From CAXBNB01 sp040151475 (GTDB taxonomy: Bacteria > Bacteroidota > Bacteroidia > Cytophagales > Cyclobacteriaceae): 64,000 bases of DNA. The DNA lies in assembly GCF_040151475.1 (NCBI RefSeq), contig NZ_JBDKWG010000122.1, forward strand, positions 62,001 to 126,000, given 5' to 3'. Both the position numbers and the translations under genes were made by a program. Position 1 is the stretch's first letter, and every line of letters starts with the position of its first letter. The notes under the pieces are model-generated. The model saw only the letters and a program-made list of their open reading frames with translations. It was not told the origin of the DNA and searched no databases. Positions 53,828-63,500 of this stretch are shown one piece after another.

Positions 53828-55093
53828 ATGAAAAGTGTATTAAATAGTTTTAAAATTATCATTTCTGCTTTAGCAGTTCTATTGACAGGAATGGTGTATG
53901 CTCAACAGCCTGAAATCGCAAATTACAGGTACAATGACCAAAGAGGAGTAAATGTATTTGAAGCTCCAAAGTCCGATGTAGAATTTGATCAGCTCAGGGT
54001 ACGGTTTGGTGGAGATTTTGCCCTTCAGTTTCAGGGATTGCATCAGTCAAATGACGGTGTAGGAGATGATCTGGTTGACCTTCAGAGAAATTTCACTTTG
54101 CCTTCTGCCAATCTGAATTTTGACGTACAATTAGCTCAAGGTGTTAGAATGTTTCTAAGAACCTATCTTTCTTCAAGGCACCATACTGAAGCCTATGTGA
54201 AAGGCGGGTATTTACAAATGGATAATTTAGACTTTATCAAAGAAGGTTTCTTAAGTGGTTTGATGGAAAAAACAACTATAAAGGCAGGGATGGACGAAAT
54301 CAACTATGGTGATGCTCATTTCCGCAGGTCAGACAATGCCAATACCATTTACAATCCTTTTGTCGGCAACTATATTATGGATGCATTTACTACTGAACCT
54401 TTCATGGAGGTACTGGTAAGAAACAACGGGTTAATTGCACTGCTTGGTGTATCTAATGGCAGGCTAAATCAAAGTCCACTCCCAGGGGATAATGGTTTTG
54501 TACTCTATGGAAAACTTGGCTATGACAATTATGCTACTGATGAGGTAAGGTTCAGAATTACAGGATCATTTTACAATAGCTCTTCTAAAAGTACCAGAGA
54601 CTACTTGTATGGTGGTGACAGAGCAGGGGCAAGATATTACAATGTACTGGAAGGTGTGAACGATTCTAGCCCAAGTGATTTCTTGCCAAGGTTTAACCCG
54701 GGCTTTTCTAGTCAGACAGCATTTCAAATCAATCCTTTTGTAAAAGCAAGTGGGTTTGAATTCTTCGGTATTTTTGAAAAAACCGCTAATGGAAACAGTG
54801 ATATAGGTGGGTCATTTACCCAGCTGGGTGCTGAAGCATTGTATCGATTTGGCACTGACGAAAGAGCATATATCGGCGGCAGGTTCAACACCGTAAGCGG
54901 TAAAAGTACGGACACTGCTACAGACAGCAAAACAACTCGCATCAACATAGGTGGCGGTTGGTTTATGACCAAAAATGTGCTCACCAAACTGGAGTACGTC
55001 AAACAAACTTATACTGACGATGGATGGGATGGAAGTAAATTCCAAGGAGCTGAGTTCAATGGCATTATGCTGGAGGCAGCCATTTCATTCTAA
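53828..55093 (+). CDS. Porin-like outer membrane beta-barrel protein
   Basis: 421 residues. Signal peptide MKSVLNSFKIIISALAVLLTGMVYAQ; the mature protein is rich in strands with aromatic girdles and ends in MLEAAISF with a terminal Phe, as needed for BAM. Segments such as DVQLAQGVRMFLRTYLSS, INYGDAHFRRSDNA and IGGRFNTVSG resemble phosphate-selective and alginate-export porin-type barrels. Substrate unknown. Co-transcribed with the YceI gene; a strong terminator follows. Confidence 0.85.
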   Translation: MKSVLNSFKIIISALAVLLTGMVYAQQPEIANYRYNDQRGVNVFEAPKSDVEFDQLRVRFGGDFALQFQGLHQSNDGVGDDLVDLQRNFTLPSANLNFDVQLAQGVRMFLRTYLSSRHHTEAYVKGGYLQMDNLDFIKEGFLSGLMEKTTIKAGMDEINYGDAHFRRSDNANTIYNPFVGNYIMDAFTTEPFMEVLVRNNGLIALLGVSNGRLNQSPLPGDNGFVLYGKLGYDNYATDEVRFRITGSFYNSSSKSTRDYLYGGDRAGARYYNVLEGVNDSSPSDFLPRFNPGFSSQTAFQINPFVKASGFEFFGIFEKTANGNSDIGGSFTQLGAEALYRFGTDERAYIGGRFNTVSGKSTDTATDSKTTRINIGGGWFMTKNVLTKLEYVKQTYTDDGWDGSKFQGAEFNGIMLEAAISF

Positions 55094-55115
55094 GAGATTA
55101 CATACCATCTATCCT

Positions 55116-55150
55116 AAAAAGGATGAAACCATAGGCTTCATCCTTTTTTT
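55116..55150 (+). terminator. Terminator of the YceI-porin operon
   Basis: Stem AAAAAGGATGAA/TTCATCCTTTTT followed by more T, 23 bp after the porin stop. Confidence 0.88.
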
Positions 55151-55323
55151 ATATTCATGTCATTCGTTTTTCGAATCCTATTCCAAAATACCATTTCCAA
55201 TCAGCCAAAATATTCTTAAGTCCACTCCTCCAAATTGACAACTCACCGATTTTCAGTTTTCGGCAATCCACTCCTTGCGTAACCTTGTATTGTAATTATT
55301 ATCAAAATCAAAAAATTACAATT

Positions 55324-55668
55324 ATGAACACAACATTAGTAAAAAGAGGATTAATAGCAGGATTGCTTTTGATCTCCACCCTGTCCTTCGCTGAAAGAAA
55401 AAAAGAGACAGTGAGTAGCCCTTACTTAAATGTAAAAGTAACACCACTTGAAAATAAGTGGGTATCCATGAAGTTCCAGAAATTACGAGAAGAAAAAGTT
55501 AAAATAGCAATATACGACCAATATGGAACGAAACTTCACGAAGAGAAGGTATTGAACAAGACCAGCGTATTGAAAAAATTTGATATGACTGCCGTTCCTG
55601 CCGGAATGTATTCTTTTGAAGTGTCCAATGACATCTATCTGATGAAAAGAACTGTTGAGGTGAAATAA
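55324..55668 (+). CDS. Small secreted protein consisting mainly of a T9SS-CTD-like fold
   Basis: 114 residues from ATG 55324; an upstream in-frame start at 55285 is less likely. Signal peptide MNTTLVKRGLIAGLLLISTLSFA (1-23). The remaining ~90 residues read like a Por secretion-tail domain: VKIAIYDQYGTKLHEEKV (58-75), FDMTAVPAGMYSFEVSND (86-103) and a final VEVK. There is no cargo in front. A pair ATTGTAATT/AATTACAAT (55289-55297 and 55314-55322) ends just before the ATG. It may be a stand-alone envelope beta-sandwich rather than a secreted passenger. Confidence 0.75.
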   Translation: MNTTLVKRGLIAGLLLISTLSFAERKKETVSSPYLNVKVTPLENKWVSMKFQKLREEKVKIAIYDQYGTKLHEEKVLNKTSVLKKFDMTAVPAGMYSFEVSNDIYLMKRTVEVK

Positions 55669-55795
55669 TCCCTCAAACAATTTCGGTTGACCACAATCCA
55701 TTAAGGCAAATCTTTTTCTAAATGAATTAACTCCAAAATAGGTTGGCCGATATTGTTCAAGCAAGAACTGATTATTTGTATAGTTAAATAGTGTG

Positions 55796-55823
55796 GTCCC
55801 GACTTGATGTCGGGACTTTTTTT
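55796..55823 (+). terminator. Terminator upstream of the unknown membrane protein
   Basis: GTCCCGAC/GTCGGGAC stem with loop TTGAT and seven T on the plus strand, about 130 bp after the small CTD-like gene. Confidence 0.88.
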
Positions 55824-55837
55824 ATCCCCTAATCCTG

Positions 55838-56341
55838 TCAAGCGATTCTATCATCGATTTCTAGCTTAATGAGTGTAAAGTTTTCACGTAGAAACCTAAT
55901 AAACGTGAATACTTCGTTAACCTCAAATAGCTTCTGTAAGCCAAAAACATGGTGAGTACCGTCTGTAAATTCTGCTCTCATAATCCAAATTGGATAAGTA
56001 GCCTGAAAAATTGCCACTCCTCCAATCGCAATAAGAAATCCACCCATCAATAAGAAGTAGCTAAATGTTTTGTAAGCACTAAAAGAATCTCCTTCAAAAT
56101 TTGTGGTTAATATTACTTCTAAAAAACCCGAAGTAATTAAGATCACATAAAGAGAAATAGAAATCAAAATTAGTCCGAATACAAAAACTAACAATGGTCG
56201 CTTAACCCTGATTCCTTTCATTATAGATATTTTAGATATGTCTCGGAAGTTAATTTTTTGATAAGGGTATCTACTGCGAAGGAGGTGCAGCTCATCTCCA
56301 ATAAACCGGAAGTGTTCTGTCTCAAATTGATTAGTATTCAT
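55838..56341 (-). CDS. Two-helix membrane protein of unknown function
   Basis: 167 residues. Residues ~1-47 and ~120-167 look soluble, with two hydrophobic stretches (about 48-78 and 91-115; LLVFVFGLILISISLYVILI and YFLLMGGFLIAIGGVAIF). The C-terminal AEFTDGTHHVFGLQKLFEVNEVFTFIRFLR part has a PH-like feel. No family is recognised. Confidence 0.6.
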   Translation of the reverse strand: MNTNQFETEHFRFIGDELHLLRSRYPYQKINFRDISKISIMKGIRVKRPLLVFVFGLILISISLYVILITSGFLEVILTTNFEGDSFSAYKTFSYFLLMGGFLIAIGGVAIFQATYPIWIMRAEFTDGTHHVFGLQKLFEVNEVFTFIRFLRENFTLIKLEIDDRIA

Positions 56342-56442
56342 CTTACTGGATTTATAGCTATCTGATCCAGATAAAGCTAATGTTTTTTTTGTAAATCTAG
56401 GTTTACTAAGATTCGTAACTTTTGCAAAAAAGTACTGCTATA

Positions 56443-57537
56443 TCATTTTTCACCCAAAAACGTCGGAAAGAAAATATCCTTTACAATAGCAAAAGGCAGT
56501 TTGTCATCTTGTGAGTTGTAAGCCCCACCAGTAAACACAGCCACCATATCCGATTCAGGAAAAACCATTATATACTGCCCTCCATTGCCAGTAGCAGCAT
56601 AAGCTTTAATCGTTTTATCGTTAACCTTAAATGGAATAATCCACCATAGGTAGCCATAGTCCATTCCAGTAATTTTTGTTCTGGACGTAGTAGATTGCCT
56701 CAACCATTCATCAGGTACAATTTGTTCCTCATTCCAAGTTCCATTATTCAACAGTAGCTGACCAATTTTAGCCATATCACGAGCAGTCATATACAGCCTC
56801 TTGCCTGAAGGCATCACGACTTTATTGGAGGTGTGTCCCCAATTCACAGTGGTAATCCCCAATGGAATGAATAAATATTGTTTAGCAAATTCGTCGATGG
56901 TCATTCCAGAAGTTCGGCTTATGATTTCTGCAGTCATCACAGCACACATGGTACAATAATTTGAAACCGCTCCGGGTTCGTTGACCAATGGCAAATCCAT
57001 AAAATATTGCAGCCAGTCGTCTTTCTTATATATTTTATCTTCCTGTCCTTTTGATTTCTTGTCCCAATCATTGCAATCAAGTCCAGTGGACATTGTCAGC
57101 AAGTGTTTGATTGTGATGGACTTTTTTCTATCGTCTAGGTTTTTATTTGGTCCAGGCTTCTCAATATATTTTGATATGGGATCATCCACACTTCCAACAA
57201 ATCCTTTGTCAATAGCTATTCCCATTAATATGGAAATAATACTTTTGGTAACAGACCGAAGATCATGTGACACTTCGACCGAATTTCCACCAAAATACTC
57301 TTCAATGATGATTTTACCATGCTTCACCAACAAAACACTGTGAACCTTATGCTCTTCAATTTGCAGTTTGTTAAACAATGCATAAATCAATGTAGAGTCA
57401 ACCTCCAATGATTGAAGGCTACCAGTTTCCCACCCATCCTGAAGCTGCGTGGGTTGGGAATACTGATATGCCTGCTGTCCATAAGTAAGCGTACTTATCA
57501 GCACAATAAAAATTGTTATAATGGCTTTACCGTTCAT
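56443..57537 (-). CDS. Beta-lactamase-fold serine hydrolase
   Basis: 364 residues. Signal peptide MNGKAIITIFIVLISTLTYG. The active-site Ser-x-x-Lys is RSVTKSIIS; the second motif is YCTMCAVMT in place of Tyr-x-Asn, and the third is the YAATGNGGQYIMV segment of the EstB/PBP4-like group. These proteins are esterases, DD-peptidases or D-amino-acid amidases; the specific substrate is unknown. The ATG directly abuts the stop of the ABM gene, so both belong to one transcript. Confidence 0.9.
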   Translation of the reverse strand: MNGKAIITIFIVLISTLTYGQQAYQYSQPTQLQDGWETGSLQSLEVDSTLIYALFNKLQIEEHKVHSVLLVKHGKIIIEEYFGGNSVEVSHDLRSVTKSIISILMGIAIDKGFVGSVDDPISKYIEKPGPNKNLDDRKKSITIKHLLTMSTGLDCNDWDKKSKGQEDKIYKKDDWLQYFMDLPLVNEPGAVSNYCTMCAVMTAEIISRTSGMTIDEFAKQYLFIPLGITTVNWGHTSNKVVMPSGKRLYMTARDMAKIGQLLLNNGTWNEEQIVPDEWLRQSTTSRTKITGMDYGYLWWIIPFKVNDKTIKAYAATGNGGQYIMVFPESDMVAVFTGGAYNSQDDKLPFAIVKDIFFPTFLGEK

Positions 57538-57867
57538 TCAGTCATTCCTTATAATTTCAAATTGACCGGGAGATACTTTGATCGGGTGTGGAAACCCTTT
57601 GCCCAATACTTTCATGGCATCTGCATTCAGTCCTTCCTCGTTTTCAAAGCCACTGTTCACCACTGCCTGAAAAGCATCATAGGATTCCCAAACAACGATG
57701 TTTACAAAATTGAATTTGTTTTCACTGTTGATAGAGCGGTAAAAAGTAGAACTGACAAACCCTGTTTTGGTTTTAAAATATTCTATATATACATCCCTGA
57801 TTTTTATAGCATCATCCTCATACCCTTCTGGCACTTCTATAGAATTGATTACACTTATTTGTTTCAT
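57538..57867 (-). CDS. ABM-like small protein (antibiotic biosynthesis monooxygenase fold)
   Basis: 109 residues from ATG 57867 (MKQISVINSIEVPEGYED); a TTG at 57885 adds six residues. The sequence shows a dimeric alpha-beta-barrel pattern: KTKTGFVSSTFYRSI and NFVNIVVWESYDAFQAVV, as in ABM/EthD proteins. These can be heme- or quinone-linked monooxygenases, but no catalytic residues can be assigned. It precedes the serine hydrolase gene without spacing. Confidence 0.75.
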   Translation of the reverse strand: MKQISVINSIEVPEGYEDDAIKIRDVYIEYFKTKTGFVSSTFYRSINSENKFNFVNIVVWESYDAFQAVVNSGFENEEGLNADAMKVLGKGFPHPIKVSPGQFEIIRND

Positions 57868-58000
57868 TTTTTTATAACAGGTCAACGACCAACTATCACC
57901 CGTAAGCTCGACTTATCAAATATCTATAAAAGTAGCCAGTTCAAATATCCTTTGCAAATAGCTCGGTAAGCTTATGGATGATAGTGTTTGTTGGCGGTAG

Positions 58001-58675
58001 TCACTTTCTCCCGGCACATGGCCCTGCGCAGAATGCTGTCTTTGCGTTATGAGAATAATCCCGATAAAATCCAGTCCATTTTTCTATCGTCAACGAGTCA
58101 GCTGCAAATCCTCCACTCATTCCGTCTTTACAGTTCACTTCACATTCGATTTGAGTAAGTTGACCATCTGGATCAAAACGCATACTTTCATAGGTTAAAG
58201 TAATGCCTAGTTCATTCAATGTGCTTTTCATGTTCACCAGACTATCGAAAGTTAAAACGTTTGAAAAAACAGCATCTATTCGCTTGGTTGAACCGTCTCG
58301 GTCAAAAGCAATAGATAGTCCATGTTTGAGTTCTTTAGGATGGATGGAGAGTTCAGATACAAATTGAAATGCTCCCATGAGAAGCGCAATGGCAATTAGC
58401 CCTAGAATTGAAATCTTTTTCATTTTTTGTGTTTTTAAATTGAACAAATCTTTAATGTGCCAAAAAATGGAATGGTTGTTCGGATGTTCAGTTGCGCTAA
58501 AAAAATCAAAGTCAAGAATCCCAGAAATTGACCTTATGGTATGCGTTCTCGGCTGAACTTGTCCAGATTCAATTCTCTGAATTGTTCGTGCCGTAACATT
58601 ACATTTTATAGCCAACTCTTCCTGAGTTAATCCTTTAGCTTTTCTTTCCTCAATCAACTTCGTTTTAAAATCCAT
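58001..58675 (-). CDS. Membrane-tethered HTH regulator with a periplasmic domain
   Basis: 224 residues. Residues 1-60 are an XRE helix-turn-helix (KGLTQEELAIKCNVTARTIQ). A linker leads to one membrane helix (about 88-107, ISILGLIAIALLMGAFQFVS) and a ~115-residue C-terminal domain placed outside the membrane. That domain has a STLNELGITLTYESMRFDPDG segment reminiscent of the periplasmic tails of Bacteroidota BlaR1/M56-type proteins, and three Cys near the end (VNCKD, AFCAGPCAG). It looks like a one-component transmembrane sensor. Direct repeats 70 bp upstream are good operator candidates. Confidence 0.75.
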   Translation of the reverse strand: MDFKTKLIEERKAKGLTQEELAIKCNVTARTIQRIESGQVQPRTHTIRSISGILDFDFFSATEHPNNHSIFWHIKDLFNLKTQKMKKISILGLIAIALLMGAFQFVSELSIHPKELKHGLSIAFDRDGSTKRIDAVFSNVLTFDSLVNMKSTLNELGITLTYESMRFDPDGQLTQIECEVNCKDGMSGGFAADSLTIEKWTGFYRDYSHNAKTAFCAGPCAGRK

Positions 58676-59082
58676 TTCCTATTTAAATGACATGACAATG
58701 AAAAAGCACAATCGAGCCTACAGCAAGGACAAATCAGGAATTTTACCCGACATTCACCCGACATTTAAAATTAGAAGATTTTTTGCGTTGCGCCTATTAC
58801 CACCAACAACAATTGAGTATAACACACTGTGCGTTGTGCCCACCTTCCAAAATAAGTGAATATTTCCTTTTATTTACCATACACTATTGAGAAATAATGC
58901 TTAGTCATAAGCTTCCTATATTATTTTTCATCATCTTAAATAGAATCTCTAGTTAAGCCAGCAACTAATGATTGTATCTTTTTCATTCGTCGGATTCTTG
59001 TAGTCACTCACCGAATTTTGTTTCATTCACAGCCGGAACAGCGTATAATTGTTTGAGATTAACCAATACAGAAAAGGAGAAC
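58676..59082. other. Divergent intergenic region with direct repeats
   Basis: This ~400-bp gap contains the tandem ACCCGACATT pair at 58745-58765. No gene, tRNA or other repeat is seen in the rest. Confidence 0.5.
58745..58765 (-). promoter_or_regulatory. Tandem 11-bp direct repeats upstream of the HTH regulator
   Basis: ACCCGACATT occurs at 58745-58754 and 58756-58765, giving an 11-bp period, i.e. one helical turn, 70-90 bp before the start of the regulator. Such spacing fits binding of two regulator units to one face of DNA. Confidence 0.5.
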
Positions 59083-59283
59083 ATGATACGGATGGATTTA
59101 AAAAAGCTTCAGGATGACCTTTATCAGGTCGAATACCATGATGAGAAGGGCTTGATCCTGTTTGAAGAAACCTTGACAAAATCAGAGGTGGATATGAGGT
59201 CAAAAATGACCAACCTCCCGGAAGAAAAGTTTTTGAAGGCTTTGGTTAATCATCCGGCAGAGATACATAAGGTGTTAGAATAG
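59083..59283 (+). CDS. Small protein of unknown function with strong ribosome binding site
   Basis: 66 residues from ATG 59083 (MIRMDLKKLQDDLYQVEYHDEKG), preceded by AAAAGGAGA at a good distance. A longer in-frame reading from TTG 58972 is not supported. The protein is charged, no signal or helix, and has no family I know. It ends 29 bp before a strong terminator and is probably monocistronic. Confidence 0.6.
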   Translation: MIRMDLKKLQDDLYQVEYHDEKGLILFEETLTKSEVDMRSKMTNLPEEKFLKALVNHPAEIHKVLE

Positions 59284-59311
59284 ATAGTTTGTACATTTGA
59301 ATAGTTTGTGG

Positions 59312-59343
59312 GGTTCTGATCGTAACGGTCAGAACCTTTCTTT
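59312..59343 (+). terminator. Terminator after the 66-residue protein gene
   Basis: GGTTCTGATC/GGTCAGAACC stem (one G-T pair) with loop GTAAC, followed by TTTCTTT. Confidence 0.8.
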
Positions 59344-59362
59344 GTCCTCATAGAAAAGAGTT

Positions 59363-60142
59363 TCAATCTTTATCAAAATGAACACCATGCAGCATCAACC
59401 CCGATGACGGAGCGACACCATTCATCAGTTCGCTGGTCGATCCTGTCAATGATTCCCTGATCTCTTCCAACGAAAGTTCTCCTTTGCCCAGTCTGAATAA
59501 GGTCTCCATCATGATCCTGATTTGGTGGCGCATAAACCCACTCCCTTTTACCCGGTAAATGAAACTTTCTGAAGGAAAAAAACTAGCAGTATATAGGTCG
59601 TTTGGTACAATTTCACTGACAAGAATACTCCTGTTATACTTTGTGAATTCGGTAGGCTTGTAACAGTATCGCCTGAAATCATGCGTTCCCTCAAATATTT
59701 TAGCACCTTCTTTCATTAGATTGATATTCAGATTGTCTGAAACATAAGTCATAAATGGAGCACAAAACGGATGATTTTTTTGACCGAATGAAAACAGATA
59801 CAGGTATTCTTTTTCCTTGGCATGCTGGATGATATTGAACTTCTGATCAACTTCCTGTATAGACAGTGCCCTGATGTCCGGTGGCAGGTTGATATTCAAA
59901 TCCTCCAGCATCCGGTCAGCATCGATTGGCTCACGCAAAAACAATTCAAAGGCAGATTGATTGGCCGATACCATGGCATCCGTGCGACTGGCACTCAGAG
60001 TTTTGAATGTATTGTACCCCAAAACATAATTCACAGTCTTTTCTACCATTCCTTGCACAGTCTTCAGCTCTGGTTGCTTCTGCCAACCGTGATAGCGAAA
60101 TCCGAGGTATTGAAATTCAATAAGGTAGTAGTAGTTTTTCAA
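59363..60142 (-). CDS. truA: tRNA pseudouridine synthase A
   Basis: 259 residues. The catalytic Asp lies in the SASRTDAMVSA segment; the FQYLGFRYHGWQKQPELKTVQG start, FRRYCYKPTE and MRHQIRIMM blocks match TruA. It forms pseudouridine at positions 38-40 of tRNA anticodon stems. The gene lies upstream of a repeat cluster and is divergent from the large outer membrane gene. Confidence 0.94.
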   Translation of the reverse strand: MKNYYYLIEFQYLGFRYHGWQKQPELKTVQGMVEKTVNYVLGYNTFKTLSASRTDAMVSANQSAFELFLREPIDADRMLEDLNINLPPDIRALSIQEVDQKFNIIQHAKEKEYLYLFSFGQKNHPFCAPFMTYVSDNLNINLMKEGAKIFEGTHDFRRYCYKPTEFTKYNRSILVSEIVPNDLYTASFFPSESFIYRVKGSGFMRHQIRIMMETLFRLGKGELSLEEIRESLTGSTSELMNGVAPSSGLMLHGVHFDKD

Positions 60143-60225
60143 AGGAGAAATTTAATCCTCTACAAAATTATAGCATGGAGCCCTACTATAAGAACATTTT
60201 GGCTTCTACTTGTGTTCGAATATTC

Positions 60226-60305
60226 AGACCTGTCAGGTTTATACTCGAAAACCCAGACATTGATGGTAATTTCTATATCCCTTTGGAATGAAACCTGACA
60301 GGTCT
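60226..60305. repeat. 80-bp palindrome-ended repeat, copy 2
   Basis: Starts AGACCTGTCAGGTTT and ends AAACCTGACAGGTCT, reverse complements of each other. The interior (ATACTCGAAAACCCAGACAT...) is clearly similar to copy 3 (60402), so the two are diverged duplicates. Confidence 0.85.
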
Positions 60306-60401
60306 ATGATAGTCTTGTTTTTATGAGACCTCTGCCTCCGCAGAGGTGACGACTCTCCCTCAGTATTCGTCATGCCTGCGAAGGCAGGCATTCCATAAAG
60401 C

Positions 60402-60482
60402 AGACCTGCAAGGTTTATACCCGAAAATCCAGATGTTGACTGTAGTTTTCCTGTACTGTTTGGCTTGAAACCTGGCAGGTCT
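60402..60482. repeat. 81-bp palindrome-ended repeat, copy 3
   Basis: Starts AGACCTGCAAGGTTT and ends AAACCTGGCAGGTCT. It aligns along its whole length with copy 2 (for example TTTATACCCGAAAATCCAGA against TTTATACTCGAAAACCCAGA). A 96-bp spacer with two small hairpins separates the copies. Confidence 0.85.
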
Positions 60483-60595
60483 AAGACAACCCCAATCATC
60501 GAATCATTTCATTGCACAATATGCCTATCTTTGAAATAAGAATTATCTTAGGAATTTACGTGTTTAATTCTCAAGGGTAACAGACATGATTTTTA

Positions 60596-63500
60596 ATGAG
60601 TAAAACAAAGGTTTGGTGGATTGCAATGGTCATTGGCTGTGTCATAGCATGTCCGTTTTTTCAGCTTTACGCTCAGGAAACCAACCTGCATTGCAAATGG
60701 GTCAATACAAATTCCAAAATCCTAATTCTGGATTCCTTACTCGTGTCACCGGAAACCATTGAATTTCAACAGCAGAATGTAGCGTATGCATTTGATATAA
60801 ACACTTCAGCTTTGCAGTTCACATCCGAGGATTTACCCGATTCATTGTTTGTCTGCTATAGGACTTATCCTGATTATTTCTCAAAAGTATATCAACACCG
60901 TACCTATGCCGAATATGATTCTCTCGCTCCATTCAAACAGGCAAAAAGCAATGAAAGATCCTACATGCAAAAGGAAGAACTCTTTTCTACCGAAGGGATC
61001 TATAAATCCGGGAGCCTGAGTCGTGGAGTATCATTTGGAAATTCCAGAAGTTTGGGTGTCACCTCTTCCCTTAATTTCCAAATGGAAGGAAAACTCACCG
61101 ATAATCTCAACATCAGAGCAAATATTACAGACCAAAATATTCCATTTCAACCAGAAGGAAATACCCAGCAGTTACGCGAATTTGACAATGTGTCCATCGA
61201 GGTGTACAATGAGACCATTTCATTGAGAGCTGGTGATATTGTGTTGAAAAATGATGCTGATTCCTATTTTCTGAAATACTATAAAAACGTACAGGGCGGA
61301 CAAATCAACCTAAATTATGCAGTTGGAAAAAGTGGTATGGGTAAATCCTCCGCAACAGTTTCGGCTGCCAAAGGACAATTTGCTGACATTACCATTACTG
61401 TACAAGAAGGCGTGCAAGGCCCATATAAACTTCGTGGGCCAAATGGCGAGCAATTTGTCATAGTCCTTGCCAACTCTGAAAATATATATTTGGACGGTCA
61501 GCGTCTCGAACGGGGCTACAATCAGGATTATGTAATCGACTACAACCTCGGAGAAATTACTTTCAACCCATCGGTTTTGATTACCCGATTCTCAAGAATC
61601 CGAGCCACTTACGAGTATTCCGATCAAAACTACAGCCGATCCATAATCAGTACAAATCATAGCTTCCAGTTTGGAAAAACAGCTTTCACTTTCAATCATT
61701 ACCAGGAAAAAGACAGTAAAAATAATCCTCTAGCTTTTGAGTTGGCCGATGAAGACAAACTGGCGATGAGTCTTGCCGGAGAAGAAAATCTTCCCATAGA
61801 AATAGCGGGTGAATCTGAGACAGAATTCAATGAGAACACCATTCTATATAAAAAATCAGATACCGTAAATCTTGACGGTACCGGACAATCCATATTTGTG
61901 TTTTCAAGAGACTCCAGCCAAATGTTGTATCGTGTTACCTTCTCCAATGTGGGTTTTGGAAAAGGCGACTACAACCTACTGTCCAATACTGTGAATGGCC
62001 GTGTTTTCGAGTGGGTTTCCCCTGAGAATGGTGAATCTCAAGGCAACTATGCTGCCGTATTGTTTGTGCCTGCCCCCAACAAAAAACAAATGACAACAAT
62101 TGGAGCAGAGGTAGCACTTTCTCCTTACAGCAAAGTGTATTCTGAGCTGGCCATTTCCAATCATGACCTCAATTTATTTTCTGATATAGGAAATGAAGAT
62201 AATTCTGGCATGGCGATTAAATCTGGCTTTGAGGTCAATAAAAAACCAATAAACTTTCTGAATGACTACAAATTATCTTCTTCCATTGATTTCGAACATG
62301 ATGGTAAAAACTTCAATGCCATTGATCGGTTTCGCTACATTGAATACGATCGGGATTGGAGTTTTGATCCCAAAGAGGAAAGTACCAATTCGGCGGATAA
62401 CATATTCAATTTTAGTTCTACGATAGAAAAGAATAGGGAGAATAAGCTGGCATACAGGATTTCCAGAAGAAATCGAGGAGATTACATCAATGGCTTACAA
62501 CAGCAGGTCACATTAAACAAAAGGCTGAACCATCTGCAAGTATCATCAGGAGGATCTTTATTGAACAATAAAAAGTTGCTCAATCAATCAAACTGGAAAA
62601 AGGCACATGGAGAAATCGCACTAAACAAATATTTTATTGTTCCGGGCTACCGCTATGAACTGGATCAAAATGAATTGAAAAGGACAGAAACAGATTCGGT
62701 AATCAGTTCAGCAATGAATTATATATCTCATCAGTTTTACCTGCAAAATAATGACACCCTGAAATCTAAATTCAGGGTAGAATACATTCAACGAAAAGAC
62801 CATCAGCCGGTAAGTGGAATTATGGATGATTTCACCTCCACCAATACAACCAGAGCTAATTTCAATTCAGATATCGGAAAGTCGAATCACCTGGATCTGA
62901 CTTTTACCTATCGAACCTTGAAATACCTTGGAAGTTTTGCCGACAATCCCAACGAAGAAACAGTATTAGGAAAAATCAACTGGAATGGTGCATTTTTAGA
63001 CAATCACGTGAGAAGTGAAATGTCTTATGCCACTTCGAGTAGCAGAGAAATATTAAGGGAATTTATATTTGTTCCGGTGGTGTCGGGAGAAGGCACACAC
63101 ACCTGGAGAGACCTGAACGAAGATGGTATCCAGGACGTATATGAGTTTTTTGAGTCAATCAATTTTGACGAACGAAACTACATCAAACTGTATGTTCCTA
63201 CAGATAATTTTATTTCCGCTTTCAACAACTTGTTTAACCTGAACCTGAGTGCCACTATGCCTAAGAAATGGAAAAATGCTGGAGGAATCAGAGAGATTAT
63301 TAGCAGGTTTTCCAGCAGATCATCAATTAATATCAATAAAAAAAATACAGACAATTCATTGAACAGCAGGTTCAATCCCTTCCAGTTAAACACCGAAGAC
63401 GAAGATCTCATTTTTGTAAAAGATGCGATCAGAAACACCCTTTTTTACAACAGATCAAACCCGGGATTTGGATTCGATCTGGGATATTTTGCTGCGCATT

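Larger units (their letters stand above)
60143..60595. other. Repeat-rich intergenic region truA to large OM gene
   Basis: A ~450-bp gap with two palindrome-ended repeats and two short perfect hairpins, ACCTCTGC/GCAGAGGT (near 60327-60346) and ATGCCTGC/GCAGGCAT (near 60371-60391). The open frame on the minus strand across it is formed by the repeats. Confidence 0.7.

Noticed and set aside
60239..60499. Open frame of 86 codons on the minus strand between truA and the large OM gene
   Set aside because: It is formed entirely by palindromic repeats and contains the typical MPAFAGMT artefact of repeat DNA.
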